This document shows, one piece after another, positions 42,914-55,275 of a stretch of 64,000 nt of DNA; positions within the stretch are counted from its first letter, which is position 1, and every line of letters begins with the position of its first letter. The notes under the pieces were generated by a model, which was not told where the DNA came from, did no database searches, and saw nothing but the letters and a program-made list of their open reading frames with translations. A program made the position numbers and the translations under genes. The stretch is taken from assembly GCA_963575745.1 (NCBI GenBank), contig CAUYUJ010018317.1, forward strand, positions 131,777 to 195,776, given 5' to 3'. The DNA comes from Prorocentrum cordatum (Eukaryota > Sar > Dinophyceae > Prorocentrales > Prorocentraceae).

Positions 42914-45900
42914 CTAGCGGCATACAGGAAGTCCCACCCGCTCCCTGCGTTTACGACAATCCGTGGCGTGACCAGCGGCAGCTCGTACAGAAGGGAAGCG
43001 CATGTCACACATGATGCAACGATGTGTCCACGTCGCCATCACCTCTGCTGTGAAAGCCCGCGCCTGCTTAGTCTTGACATGAGCCTGCCACACCTCGTAC
43101 GGCGCCAACTTGCACACGTACCTGTGCGTCGGGCTCTTCTGCTTGGTCTCACAGTACGGGCACCTGAACCCCTGCTCGCGACGTCGCACAGACGCTGCCG
43201 AGGCTGGACGTTTGGCAATCGTGGGACGTGCAGGCTTCACCTTGGCGGCTGTCGGACCCGTCCTTTTGGCATGTTTGGTCCGGCGCTGCGAGATGAACTC
43301 CCCGGGCAGGCGCACGCGGTCGGTAGGAACCCGCACGCGGGGACCTTTCCCTCGAAGTCGACGGCGGGGCTCCTTACAGACCTTCTGGTGATGCACCATG
43401 TTGCGGAAGAATCGGCCGCGCCGGTCGCACTGCACCGGCTGCCGCTGGGTGGCCGCCTGCCCGGTGCACCCCCGCAGGTGGACGTAGATGCTCCTGGTGG
43501 GGTACTCGTTCGAGCACTTGGGACATCGTAACAGGCCACTCTGGGGATTGCGCACCACGTTCTCCAGCATGGCAGTCACCTCCTCCGCCGAATTGTCCTG
43601 TGAATGACGTTTCACCCAGGTATCTCCAGCAGCAGCGCGAGCGATCTCGGCGCACACGGCATCGCTCAGGCGGCGCCACTCGGCGCCCCTCGTCGGCCGG
43701 GCAACGGCGACACCCTTCCAGGCCGTCGGCCAATGCTCCTCCGGGATGTCGGTGTGCCCCATCGCCTTCGTGATCCAGGACCAGTACGTGTCGATCAAAT
43801 TGTGTCCCGCCGCCGCGGTAGAGGTCTTATTGCAACGCGTGACGAAAGCTGAACCCAGGACCTGCGCCTCAACGCGCGTTGTCGGGCACCGTCCGAGATG
43901 ACCAACGTATCCAAGCTGCCTCCGTGCCACATACTACTCTGGAGTCCGAAGCCCAGTGCGCCAACGCAAATCGGTCTGCGTGAGTCGCCCTTCCATGCAC
44001 CGAAGGCCGCCGGAGTCAGGGTCCCACGTGATGTAACGGACAATGCGATTAAGGAAAACGGTGTAACGGCGCAACTCTGTCTTAGAAAACGGTCGAACCT
44101 CGGCCCCATAGAACAAGCAAGCCACAACAGTTGCCTCCACGATCCGACCCATCTGGCGCGCCGAGATTGACAGACGCGACAATTGGCGGCGGACTCGCCC
44201 CCACAACAAACCAGCCAAGCGAAGACGTTCGTCTGTGTCCTTCCGCGTGCCGCCATCCACGTCGAAACACACGCCGAGAAGCTTGGCCCAGCTGGCGTAG
44301 CCGTCAGGCACTGCGTCGCCGTGGCGCCCCACACGCAGGCGTTCCCACTTGTCTGGGTGCGTGGTCTCGCCGTACTCTGCTAGAGTGGCCGTGATAAGCG
44401 CTTCGTCGTCGGCAGCCCTGCTAAACAACGTGCCCGCGGACGTGTCGTCAGCGAAGCCAAGAATACGAAGCATATACTCCAGAACGGCATCATCGTCTGC
44501 GCGAGGACGCCGTGGGAGCGGGGCTTCGATGCGGTAAGGCACGGGCACCCCTGGTAATCGAGACTGGAGAGCACGGAGGGCAGCGTTGTGAACCACGTTG
44601 TACACTACACACGATGTGGGGCATCCCTCACGTAAGCCTCGGAGGAGGCTGAAGTTGGACGAGTCGCCTTGCTTGGTCCGAACTGTGTAGAGCGTCGTGG
44701 AGTGCAGTCGGCGCAGCAGCTCGATAACGTGCTCTGGCATACCCTCGCGAGCAAGAACCGCCCAGCATAGTTGCCTGCTGGTGTTCGGGTACGCTTTCTT
44801 GATGTCCGCCAGGAGAAGGACGAAGTAATCGTCGACCTCTGGGCCGAGCCGTCGGGCCGACTCCTCCAAGACGATCCGCGTGATCATGGCGGCGTCCCGG
44901 GTAGAGCGCCAGGAGCGGAAGCCGAACTGTTCGTTGACCAAGATATCACGGCGCTGTGCCCAGTCAGCCAAGCGAAGGGCCAGCACACGGGCAAGGATTC
45001 GAGAAACAATAGATAGTAAACAAATACCGCGGTACTTATCGAGATCACTGCGCGATCCCTTGCCCTTGTACAAGAGATGGATCACACCCTTCAACACCGC
45101 CTCCTCCTGCCACACGTCATCTTCAAGGTCCCACATGCGCCATACGAGCAATCTCACTAACTGCCGCGCCTGCTCCCCGCCATGCCTGATCATGTCAATC
45201 GTCACCTCGTCCGCTCCCCCCGCAGACACGCGCATGGTCCTGATGGCGTTGTCGATTTCCGCTGCCTCCGGGCGCACAGCCAGGGCGTCGTCGACAGGGC
45301 GTCGGGGTAACCTGTCCACAACAGTAGGAAGGTCGGGCAGTGAATTCGGTTGCCCGCCGATGTTGATGAAGTGGTCGCGGGCCTCCTCCGGGGTAAACGG
45401 GTCTGGCTCCTTCAAAGAGAAGCCCTGCAACCAGACGCCGAGCTCACGTAATGAACGATACATCTTGCCCGTGTCATGTTGCGCGATGGCATACTCCACC
45501 TCCTGGCACACAGACTCGATGAGGGCGGCCTTACATTGGCGCTCTTGACGCTGCACCCGAGCACGCATATGCTTGTGTTCCGTTCGAAGGGTTGTCTCTC
45601 TGGCGGGGTCGTCACACAAGCGAATCTCCTCCCACTTCTGCTTGAGTTCCTTTCGCCCCGTCCGCTGAGTCTCACGGTGAGCAGCGAGGGCTGGAACCCC
45701 AGAAGTGCGGGCATCACGTCCCAGCACGGCCTCGCCCGCCTCCCGGTAGGTCCGTGAAACTATCGACCACGAAGGAGACGGCGGTAGGCGACCTGACTCG
45801 ACGTTCTCCGCGACACGGCGGGTAACCTCAGCCGAAAAATCGCCCCGATTCTGTTCCGCACTCGCTGAAGGCCCTCGCATGCGATCCGTCCGCAAACGAG

Positions 45901-46903
45901 CCGGCGTGGACTGGGACGACCCCTCACCAGGGCTGGCGCGGATTGAATATTCAGGACGCCCCAACAGGTTCATTGTGACCGCCTTGCCGAAGTGGTCCGA
46001 AATTCCAGCAGGAAACGTGGTCAGGCCATGCCACCTTGCATATCCCGTCGGCAGGGTGGTGAGGAAGAAATCGTTTTCGTAATAATTCTTCGAACGAGGG
46101 TCCCTCCAAGTACCCCGCTTACCCACCCGCGCATGGACGTGCGAATCGACATGATGCAAATGCCATGGGACGGCCCACTCCTGGAGCTGATAAGCTAGAC
46201 GACTGGACGGCTGTCGTAACAGGTGTCCTCCTACCCAGTCCCAACCCGCGGCATCCTTTCCAAAGTGGCTGTTCCAGTCGCCTCCAGCAAGCACGTGGCC
46301 ACCAGCAGGAAGACGCGCAAACAAACCATCCCCGTCCTCGAAAAAAACTGTCCGATCAGCTGCATGCTGCTGCGTGGGAGCATATCCACTAACACAATTG
46401 TACATGACACCATGAATACGAATAGATATCGCCAACCACCGTCGGGACTCGGGCGTCCAGAAGCGGCGGGCCCCAGTGGCTCGCCATGCCTTCGCACACG
46501 CTTGGTTCATGAGAATGCCAACGTGGCCAGCCATAACAATAACAAACTCTTCCACCACCATCACGCGGACGTCTTCATATGGACAATGCACGTCAGAGAG
46601 GAAAGCAAGGTCCCAGCGGCCATGACGTGCTTGCAAGACGACCTCCTGGAGCTCGAACTTGTTGTCCCGTCTCCACGGGTCCAGATGCTGAACGTTGAGG
46701 GCTGCAAGTCTGAATTCTTCGTGAATTAGATGCTGGTGGGCCTGTCGGTAAACCCGGCGCTGCTGCACGTAGCGGTCGTTCGCCAATGATTTAACCTCAA
46801 ACCCGTCGGCAGTTAAAGAACTTGCACCGTAGGGCTTAGTGCGTGCGGCTGAGCCGCGCCCGGGCGTGCCACCCCTGAACACACCGCAGGCTCGTTCCAC
46901 CAT
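42914..46903 (-). CDS. LINE polyprotein: AP endonuclease, reverse transcriptase, zinc fingers
   Basis: Starts at the first ATG after an upstream in-frame stop. The EEP endonuclease (residues about 64-315) shows LAALNVQHL, GYAPT, GGDWNSHFG and SDHFGK. The reverse transcriptase (about 545-900) shows VIHLLYKGKG, FGFRSWRSTRD, motif A LADIKKAYPN and the catalytic FADD at about 817-820. After residue 989 a single in-frame TAG (43934-43936) interrupts, and the same frame continues for about 340 codons. This tail has Cys/His clusters typical of LINE gag-like zinc knuckles or fingers: CPKCSNEYPTRSIYVHLRGC, CPYCETKQKSPTHRYVC and CIMCDMRFPSVRAAAGHATDC. It stops at TAG 42914-42916. The enzyme would nick DNA and prime reverse transcription at the nick. 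Everything but the single stop looks intact; readthrough or a lethal mutation cannot be told apart here. Confidence 0.9.
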
Positions 46904-47006
46904 CAGGGGAACGGCGAAACTGTAGTACTGTTAGCCGTCACACTCCACGCTGTTGTCGACGAGGCTGAAAGATCCAAGAGTGTGACGTTACCCATGGGGA
47001 CCACTG

Positions 47007-47515
47007 GCGGCCCACCATGTATACATTGATGGTGCGGCCCACCATCAATATATACATGGTGCGGCCCACCATGTATATATTGATGGTAGTGCCCACGACC
47101 TTCGCCCGATCAATGTTCAGTTGTTTTGAACTGGCGTGACGTGCACTCCATACGGTAGTGGTATCCATTATTGGCCTAGATACATGGTGCGACCCACCAT
47201 GTATATATTGATGGTAGTGCCCACGACCTTTGCCCGATCAATTTTCAATTGTTTTGAACTGGCGTGACGTGCACTCCATACGGTAGTGGTATCCATTATC
47301 GGCCTAGATACATGGTGCGACCCACCATGTATATATATATATATATATATATGTATTGATGGTAGTGCCCACGACCTTTGCCCGATCAAGTTTCAATTGT
47401 TTTGAACTGGCCCGACGTGCACTCCATACGGTAGTGGTATCCATTATTGGCCTAGATACATGGTGCGACCCACCATGTATATATTGATGGTAGTGCCCAC
47501 GACCTTTGATTAAGT
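47007..47515 (+). repeat. 128-bp palindrome-bearing repeat, right flank of LINE
   Basis: Starts with GCGGCCCAC and carries about four units. Landmarks at 47133 and 47261 are 128 bp apart. The next spacing is 148 bp because of a (TA)n expansion (47332-47352). Extra copies of the GGTGCGGCCCACCAT palindrome lie at 47030-47075. Confidence 0.85.
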
Positions 47516-48574
47516 TTCTCTTTGGCTTTCGAGTTCTGTTGTCTAGTGTAGTTAGATGAGCGCTTTGCATGCCGTTGAAAGCAGTTGCTATGGACATGCC
47601 GCTGACCCGCTGCCCCAGTAGCAGCTAAGCTTCACAGTCAGTGGAGAGATCTTCCAGTTTAACTGATCCGTGATCGATGCCAAGGTGATTCCTTCAAGGG
47701 GCACTCCTCTGCGTCGTCTGTCGCATGTGGAGACAGCTGTTTGTTGCCTCCATTCGACGACGAGGGGCTCAGCTCTGCTTGTGGAGCATCTAGGCACACC
47801 ATGGTCCCACGTTCAAGAATTAGACACCGACGCAAATACGGGTGCGTGGCACAACGGCATAGAGTCCTGAGTCGGGTGGATTCTTGCGGGGTCTTTTGGA
47901 GCTGGGAGCGAAGCTGAAGCTGAAGCTAGGGGCCCGAAAGGCGAGGAAAAAAAAGGTGGGGAGGAAGCTCTCCCTTTCATCGGGCTGTGGCGACCCGGGC
48001 ATTTGCGCGGTGGCACTTTGTGCAAGCACCGGTCTAAGGCCGTGCCGAGAGCCGTGGCCCGGGTGTCCCGGCACGCGCCCAGCACGGCGCCGTTTTCTCA
48101 CGCATCCCTTCGCAACATACAATTGTCCTGCGCCCGCTCTTGCTTTCTCCCCCCCCCTCCCCCCTCGCTTAGCGGCACCACTCCCTCTCTCCCATTCCCT
48201 CCTCAGCCCCTCCTGCGTCACGCAGTGCTGGCGTCTCTGGATCCGCCTATTTGTGGGGGGCGGAGTAATGTACATAGTTTTGACAAATCAGGTGCATGAG
48301 CGTCGGACTGCGTGGTAGGAAGCCACCGCCGTCGCTTTTGACCCGTCCGCGCTCTGCGCTAATATCTCGGACTTCCCCGGTAGGCCTGAGATTCGCACCG
48401 TCACGGTTGCCATCTAGGCCGCCGATCGTCATTGCGCAGGAATTGCCGATTCGGGATCGGCGGGGGGGGAAAGAAAAAAAAATACCTTATGACGTACCCA
48501 ACCCATTTGTATCAATGGAAACGAGGAGTTGGCCGAAATTTGTATGGACAATCAACTTGATGTGTAAGCTGCTT
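47516..48574. other. Unique sequence, no gene seen
   Basis: Moderate-GC sequence with no recognised domain. Open frames on both strands at 47820-48320 are not convincing. Confidence 0.4.
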
Positions 48575-51500
48575 GGGAGGCGTCACTGTGCTGGGCCCCG
48601 CAAGCAGGCCTCGAAAGTGGCGACAGTTTCACTGATCGCAGCCCCCCAGGGATGGCGAGGTCTAATTTGAATCTGCGTGTGGCGTCACTGTGCTGGGCCC
48701 CGCAGCAGGCCTCGAAAGTGGCGACAGCTTCACAGATCGCAGCCCCCCAGGGATGGCGAGGTCTACTTTGAATCTGCGGTTGGTACCCACTGTGCTGGGC
48801 CCCGCAAGCAGGCCTCGAAAGTGGCGACAGTTTCACAGATCGCAGCCCCCCAGGGATGGCGAGGTCTAATTTGAACCTGCGGTGGGTACCCACTGTGCTG
48901 GGCCCCCCAGCAGGCTTCGAAAGTGGTGACAGTTTCACAGATCGCAGCCCCCCAGGGATGGCGAGGTCTAGTTTGAATCTGCGGTGGGTACCCACTGTGC
49001 TGGGCCCCGCAAGCAGGCCTCGAAAGTGGCGACAGTTTCACAGATCGCAGCCCCCCAGGGATGGCGAGGTCTAATTTGAATCTGCGGTGGGTACCCACTG
49101 TGCTGGGCCCCCCAGCAGGCCTCGAAAGTGGCGACAGTTTCACAGATCGCAGCCCCCCAGGGATGGCGAGGTCTAATTTGAATCTGCGGTGGGTACCCAC
49201 TGTGCTGGGCCCCTCAGCAGGCCTCGAAAGTGGCGACAGTTTCACAGATCGCAGCCCCCCAGGGATGGCGAGGTCTAATTTGAATCTGCGGTGGGTACCC
49301 ACTGTGCTGGACCCCCCAGCAGGCCTCGAAAGTGGCGACAGTTTCACAGATCGCAGCCCCCCAGGGATGGCGAGGTCTAATTTGAATCTGCGGTGGGTAC
49401 CCACTGTGCTGGGCCCCCCAGCAGGCCTCGAAAGTGGCGACAGTTTCACAGATCGCAGCCCCCCAGGGACGGCGAGTTCTAATTTGAATCTGCGTGGGTA
49501 GTGCTGGGCCCCCCAGCAGCCTCGAAAGTGGCGACAGTTTCACAGATCGCAGCCCCCCAGGGATGGCGAGGTCTAAATTGAGTCTGCGGTGGGTACCCAC
49601 TGTGCTGGGCCCCCCAGCAGCCCTCGAAAGTGGCGACAGTTTCACAGATCGCAGCCCCCCAGGGATGGCGAGGTCTAGTTTGAATCTGCGGTGGGTACCC
49701 ACTGTGCTGGGCCCCCCAGCGCGCCTCGAAAGTGGCGACAGTTTCACAGATCGCAGCCCCCCAGGGATGGCGAGGTCTAATTTGAATCTGCGGTGGGTGC
49801 CCACTGTGCTGGGCCCCCAAGCAGGCCTCGAAAGTGGCACAGCTTCACAGATCGCAGCCCCCCAGGGATGGCGAGGTCTACTTTGAATCTGCAGTGGGTA
49901 CCCACTGTGCTGGGCCCCGCAAGCAGGCCGCGAAAGTGGCGACAGTTTCACAGATCGCAGCCCCCCCAGGATGGCGATGTTCTAGTTGAATTTAGCGGTG
50001 GGTGACCAGCTGTGCTGGGGCCCCCCAGCGGAGCCTCGAAAGTGGCGACAGTTTCACAGATCGCAGCCCCCCAGGGATGGCGAGGTCTAATTTGAATCTG
50101 CGGTGGGTACCCACTTTGTCCCCAGCAGGCCGCGAAAGTGGCGACAGTTTCACAGCTCGCAGCCCCCCAGGGATGGCGATGTCTAAGTTGAATCTGCGTG
50201 TGGCGTCACAAAGTGCTGGGCCCCTCAGCAGGCCTCGAAAGTGGCGACAGTTTCACAGAGCGCAGCCCCCCAGGGATGGCGAGGTCTAATTTGGATCTGC
50301 GGTGGGTACCCACTGTGCTGGGCCCCGCAAGCAGGCCTCGAAAGTGGCGACAGTTTCACAGATCGCAGCCCCCCAGGGATGGCGAGGTCTAATTTGAATA
50401 TGCGGTGGGTGCCCACTGTGCTGGGCCCCCAAGCAGGCCTCGAAAGTGGCGACAGTTTGACAGATCGCAGCCCCCCAGGGATGGCGCGGTCTAATTTGAA
50501 TATGCGGTGGGTGCCCACTGTGCTGGGCCCCGCAAGCAGGCCGCGAAAGTGGCGACAGTTTCACAGCTTGCAGCCCCCCAGGGATGGCGATGTCTAATTT
50601 GAATCTGCGGTGGGTACCCACTGTGCTGGGCCCCGCAAGCAGGCCTCGAAAGTGGCGACAGTTTCACAGATCGCAGCCCCCCAGGGATGGCGAGGTCTAA
50701 TTTGAATCTGCGGTGGGTACCCACTTTGTCCCCAGCAGGCCGCGAAAGTGGCGACAGTTTCACAGCTCGCAGCCCCCCAGGGATGGCGATGTCTAAGTTG
50801 AATCTGCGTGTGGCGTCACAAAGTGCTGGGCCCCTCAGCAGGCCTCGAAAGTGGCGACAGTTTCACAGAGCGGCAGCCCCCCAGGGATGGCGAGGTCTAA
50901 TTTGGGTCTGCGTGGTGTCCCACTGTGCTGGGCCCCGCAAGCAGGCCTCGAAAGTGGCGACAGTTTCACAGATCGCAGCCCCCCAGGGATGGCGAGGTCT
51001 AATTTGAATCTGCGGTGGGTGCCCACTGTGCTGGGCCCCCCAGCAGCCCTCGAAAGTGGCGACAGTTTAACAGATCGCAGCCCCCCAGGGATGGCGCGGT
51101 CTACTTTGAATCTGCGGTGGGTACCCACTGTGCTGGGTCCCGCAAGCAGGCCGCGAAAGTGGCGACAGTTTAACAGCTCGCAGCCCCCCAGGGAGGGCGA
51201 TGTCTAATTTGAATCTGCGTGTGGCGTCACAAAGTGCTGGGCCCCTCAGCAGCCCTCGAAAGTGGCGACAGTTTCACAGATCGCAGCCCCCCAGGGATGG
51301 CGAGGTCTACTTTGAATCTGCAGTGGGTACCCACTGTGCTGGGCCCCGCAAGCAGGCCGCGAAAGTGGCGACAGTTTCACAGCTCGCAGCCCCCCAGGGA
51401 TGGCGATGTCTAATTTGAATCTGCGTGTGGCGTCACAAAGTGCTGGGCCCCTCAGCAGCCCTCGAAAGTAGCGACAGTTTCACAGATCGCAGCCCCCCAG

Positions 51501-52727
51501 GGATGGCGAGGTCTAATTTGAATCTGCGGTGGGTGCCCACTGTGCTGGGCCCCCCAGCAGGCCTCGAAAGTGGCGACAGTTTAACAGATCGCAGCCCCCC
51601 AGGGATGGCGCGGTCTAATTTGAATCTGCGGTTGGTACCCACTGTGCTGGGCCCCCCAGCAGGCCTCGAAAGTGGCACAGCTTCACAGATCGCAGCCCCC
51701 CAGGGATGGCGAGGTCTACTTTGAATTTGCAGTGGGTACCCACTGTGCTGGGCCCCGCAAGCAGGCCGCGAAAGTGGCGACAGTTTCACAGCTCGCAGCC
51801 CCCCAGGGATGGCGATGTCTAATTTGAATCTGCGTGTGGCGTCACAAAGTGCTGGGCCCCCCAGCAGGCCTCGAAAATGGCGACAGTTTCGCAGATCGCA
51901 GCCCCCCAGGGATGGCGAGGTCTAATTTGAATCCGCGCGTGGCCCTCACTGTGCTGGGCCCCCCAGCAGGCCTCGAAAATGGCGACAGTTTCGCAGATCG
52001 CAGCCCCCCAGGGATGGCGAGGTCTAATTTGAATCCGCCCGTGGCCCTCACTGTGCTGGGCCCCCCAGCAGGCCTCGAAAATGGCGACAGTTTCGCAGAT
52101 CGCAGCCCCCCAGGGATGGCGAGGTCTAATTTGAATCCGCCCGTGGCCCTCACTGTGCTGGGCCCCCCAGCAGGCCTCGAAAATGGCGACAGTTTCGCAG
52201 ATCGCAGCCCCCCAGGGATGGCGAGGTCTAATTTGAATCCGCGCGTGGCCCTCACTGTGCTGGGCCCCCCAGCAGGCCTCGAAAATGGCGACAGTTTCGC
52301 AGATCGCAGCCCCCCAGGGATGGCGAGGTCTAATTTGAATCCGCGCGTGGCCCTCACTGTGCTGGGCCCCCCAGCAGGCCTCGAAAATGGCGACAGTTTC
52401 GCAGATCGCAGCCCCCCAGGGATGGCGAGGTCTAATTTGAATCCGCGCGTGGCCCTCACTGTGCTGGGCCCCCCAGCAGGCCTCGAAAATGGCGACAGTT
52501 TCGCAGATCGCAGCCCCCCAGGGATGGCGAGGTCTAATTTGAATCCGCCCGTGGCCCTCACTGTGCTGGCCCCCCAGCAGGACTCGAAAATGGCGACAGT
52601 TTCACAGATCGCAGCCCCCCAGGGATGGCGAGGTCTAATTTGGATCCGCCCGTGGCCCTCACTGTGCTGGGCCCCCCAGCAGGCCTCGAAAATTGCAACA
52701 GTTTCACAGATCGCAGCCCCCCGCGGG
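48575..52727 (+). repeat. 102-bp satellite, main array (about 40 copies)
   Basis: The unit TGTGCTGGGCCCC, GCAGGCCTCGAAAGTGGCGA, CAGTTTCACAGATCGCAGCC, CCCCAGGGATGGCGAGGTCT, AATTTGAATCTGCGGTGGGT recurs at exactly 102 bp over long runs (49099, 49201, 49303). Units up to about 51840 are mixed variants. From 51850 to 52560 they carry CCGCGCGTGGCCCTCAC or CCGCCCGTGGCCCTCAC and CAGTTTCGCAG and are nearly identical, marking a recently amplified block. Because 102 is 34 codons, frames are open for hundreds of codons on both strands. I treat these as repeat artefacts, though a repetitive protein cannot be formally excluded. Confidence 0.95.
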
Positions 52728-52849
52728 CAAGACAGGAAGAGGCGGGAGGGGAAAAGGAGGAAGGGCGGGAGAAGGGACGCGACCACACTGCTCGATTCAA
52801 AACGAATACCCAACCAAGGAGGGTTGGGAAAAAGAAAGAAAAAAAAACA
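52728..52849 (+). repeat. Purine tract and junction module, copy 1
   Basis: A GGA-rich purine tract leads into CTCGATTCAAAACGAATACC and CAACCAAGGAGGGTTGGGAA. The same module recurs at about 55150-55275 and 56576-56670, each time where one repeat array gives way to another. Confidence 0.65.
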
Positions 52850-53530
52850 CCAGCCGACGTCGCCCAGGCGAGTAGAGGGTCCAGAAACGACCAGGCGAGT
52901 AGAGGGTCGTCCTGAGGGGCTTTTCGGCGTCTTGGGTGCCTCGGGGGGGCCTCTGTGGGCCGTTCGGGATCCTCTTTGGGGCCTCCTGGGGGCCTCGTGG
53001 GGCCTCTTGGGGCCATCTTGGGGCCTTTGGGGGCCTCCTGGGCGCTTCTTGGGGCCATCTTTGCCCCCTCAGAAGGCCACAATGGGGCCCAAACCATAAT
53101 AAAAAAAAGCCTCTGGGAGCACCTTGGGTGCCTCTGGGGGGTCTCTTGGGGCCTCTTGGGGGTCTCTTGGGGGGCTCCTGGGGGCCTCTTGGGGGGGCCT
53201 CTTGGGGCCATCTTGGGGCCATCCTGCTGCCTCTTGAGGCATCCTGGGGGCCTCTTGCGGCCATCGTGGAGGAAATCGAGCAAAGAAGAGGGGGGTTTTA
53301 ATCAGCGCCGCCCCCTCAGAAGGCCAAAATGGGGCCAAAACCATGGTAAAATCAATGATTTTGGCGTCCTCGCCGAGGCCGTTTTGGACGCTCTGACCGC
53401 TCGCGGCCCCCCCCCCGTCCAGGTCAGTGGGGAGGGGGTGGGGGAGGGGTAAACCCCTCCCCGAAGGGGGAGAGGGAGGGGTGGAAGAGGAAACGCCCTA
53501 AACCACCGACGCCCAGACGGCTGGTGGGAT
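52850..53530 (+). repeat. GCCTC-type repeat, copy 5 (complete)
   Basis: Starts GACGTCGCCCAGGCGAGTAG and ends GACGGCTGGTGGGAT, directly followed by TTGAATCTGCGG of the 102-bp satellite. Together with the purine/junction module it splits the satellite into two blocks. It includes the uninterrupted GGCCTCCTGGGCG site used by the retrogene elsewhere. Confidence 0.8.
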
Positions 53531-55150
53531 TTGAATCTGCGGTGGGTACCCACTGTGTTGGGCCCCTCGGCAGCCTTCGAAAGTGGCGACAGTTTCACAG
53601 ATCGCAGCCCCCCAGGGACGGCGAGGTCTAATTTGAATCTGCGGTGGGTACCCACTGTGCTGGGCCACCCAGCAGGCCGCGAAAGTGGCGACAGTTTCAC
53701 AGATCGCAGCCCCCCAGGGATGGCGAGGTCACATTTGAGTCCGCCGTGGGTACCCACTGTGCTGGGCACCCCAGCAGGCCTCGAAAGTGGCGACAGTTTC
53801 ACAGATCGCAGCCCCCCAGGGATGGCGAGGTCATATTTGAGTCCGCCGTGGGTACCCACTGTGCTGGGCCCCCCAGCAGGCCTCGAAAGTGGCGACAGTT
53901 TCACAGATCGCAGCCCCCCAGGGATGGCGAGGTCCCATTTGGGTCCGCCGTGGGTACCCACTGTGCTGGGCACCCCAGCAGGCTTCGAAAGTGGCGACAG
54001 TTTCACAGATCGCAGCCCCCCAGGGATGGCGAGGTCCCATTTGAGTCCGCCGCGGGTACCCACTGCGCTGGGCCCCCCAGCAGCCTTCGAAAGTGGCGAC
54101 GTTTTCACAGATCGCAGCCCCCCAGGGACGGCGAGGTCACATTTGAGTCCGCCGTGGGTACCCACTGCGCTGGGCACCCCAGCAGGCCTCGAAAGTGGCG
54201 ACGGTTTCACAGATCGCAGCCCCCCCGGGATGGCGAGGTTCCATTTGAGTCCGCCGTGTGTACCCACTGTGCTGGGCACCCCAGCAGGCCGCGAAAGTGG
54301 CGACAGTTTCACATATCGCAGCCCCCCAGGGATGGCAAGGTCACATTTGACTCCGCCGCGGGTACCCGCTGTGCTGGGCCCCCCAGCAGGCCTCGAAAGC
54401 GGCGACAGTTTCACAGATCGCAGCCCCCCAGGGATGGCGACGTGCAATTTCAATCCGCCGTGTGTACCCCACTGCGCTGGGCCCCCCAGCAGGCCTCAAA
54501 AGTGGCGACGTTTTCACAGATCGCAGCCCCCCAGAGACGGCGAGGTGCAATTTCAATCCGCCGTGTGTGCCCACTGTGCTGGGCACCCCAGCAGGCCGCG
54601 AAAGTGGCGACAGCTTCACAGATCGCAGCCCCCCAGGGACGGTGAGGTGCAATTTCAATCCGCCGTGTGTACCCACTGTGTTGAGCCCCCCAGCAGGCCT
54701 CGAAAGTGGCGACAGCTTCACAGATCGCAGCCCCCCAGGGATGGCGAGGTGCAATTTCAATCCGCCGTGTGTACCCACTGTGCTGGGCCCCCCAGCAGGC
54801 CTCGAAAGTGGCGACGTTTTCACAGATCGCAGCCCCCCAGGGATGGCGAGGTGCAATTTCAATCCGCCGTGTGTACCCACGGTGCTGGGCCCCCCAGCAG
54901 GCCTCGAAAATGGCGACAGTTTCGCAGATCGCAGCCCCCCATGGATGGCGAGGTGCAATTTCAATCCGCCGTGTGTACCCACTGTGCTGGGCCCCCCCAG
55001 CAGGCCTCGAAAGTGGCGACAGTTTCACAGATCGCAACCCCCCAGGGACGGCGAGGTGCAATTTCAATCCGCCGTGTGTACCCACTGTGCTGGGCCCCCC
55101 AGCAGGCCTCAAAAGTGGCGACAGCTTCGCAGATCGCAGCCCCCCAGCTG
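53531..55150 (+). repeat. 102-bp satellite, second array (about 16 copies)
   Basis: Same unit as the main array, but later copies carry GTCCGCCGTGGGTACCC or CAATTTCAATCCGCCGTG, so this block has evolved its own variants. Frames are open on both strands for up to 613 codons. Confidence 0.95.
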
Positions 55151-55275
55151 GCACGCAGCGACGAGCGAAAGCAGGGGGGAACAGAGGGACGGGAAGGAAG
55201 GACGGAAGTAAGGAAGGAGACGCGCGAGCAGTGCTCTATTCAAAACGAGAGCCCAACGCAGGAGGGTTGGGAAAA
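55151..55275 (+). repeat. Purine tract and junction module, copy 2
   Basis: GGAAGGAAGGACGGAAGTAA leads to GCTCTATTCAAAACGAGAGC and CCAACGCAGGAGGGTTGGGA. It sits between the 102-bp and 90-bp satellites. Confidence 0.65.

Larger units (their letters stand above)
40927..47006 (-). mobile_element. 6.08-kb non-LTR retrotransposon (LINE type)
   Basis: The block is bounded by GCGGCCCAC at 40918-40926 and again at 47007-47015. Removing the block and one copy restores an ordinary 128-bp unit, so this 9-bp repeat is best read as a target-site duplication. Order on the minus strand: 103-nt 5' leader; endonuclease-RT-zinc-finger ORF; 0.66-kb spacer; 249-codon basic-tailed ORF; about 575-nt 3' region. 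No A-rich tail is seen at 40927. The full length and single premature stop imply recent arrival. Possible hallmarks of family: EEP-type endonuclease and FADD polymerase; I do not assign a named clade. Confidence 0.8.

Noticed and set aside
48575-52727. CRISPR-like array
   Set aside because: The 102-bp repeat is contiguous with no unique spacers, and the genome is eukaryotic.
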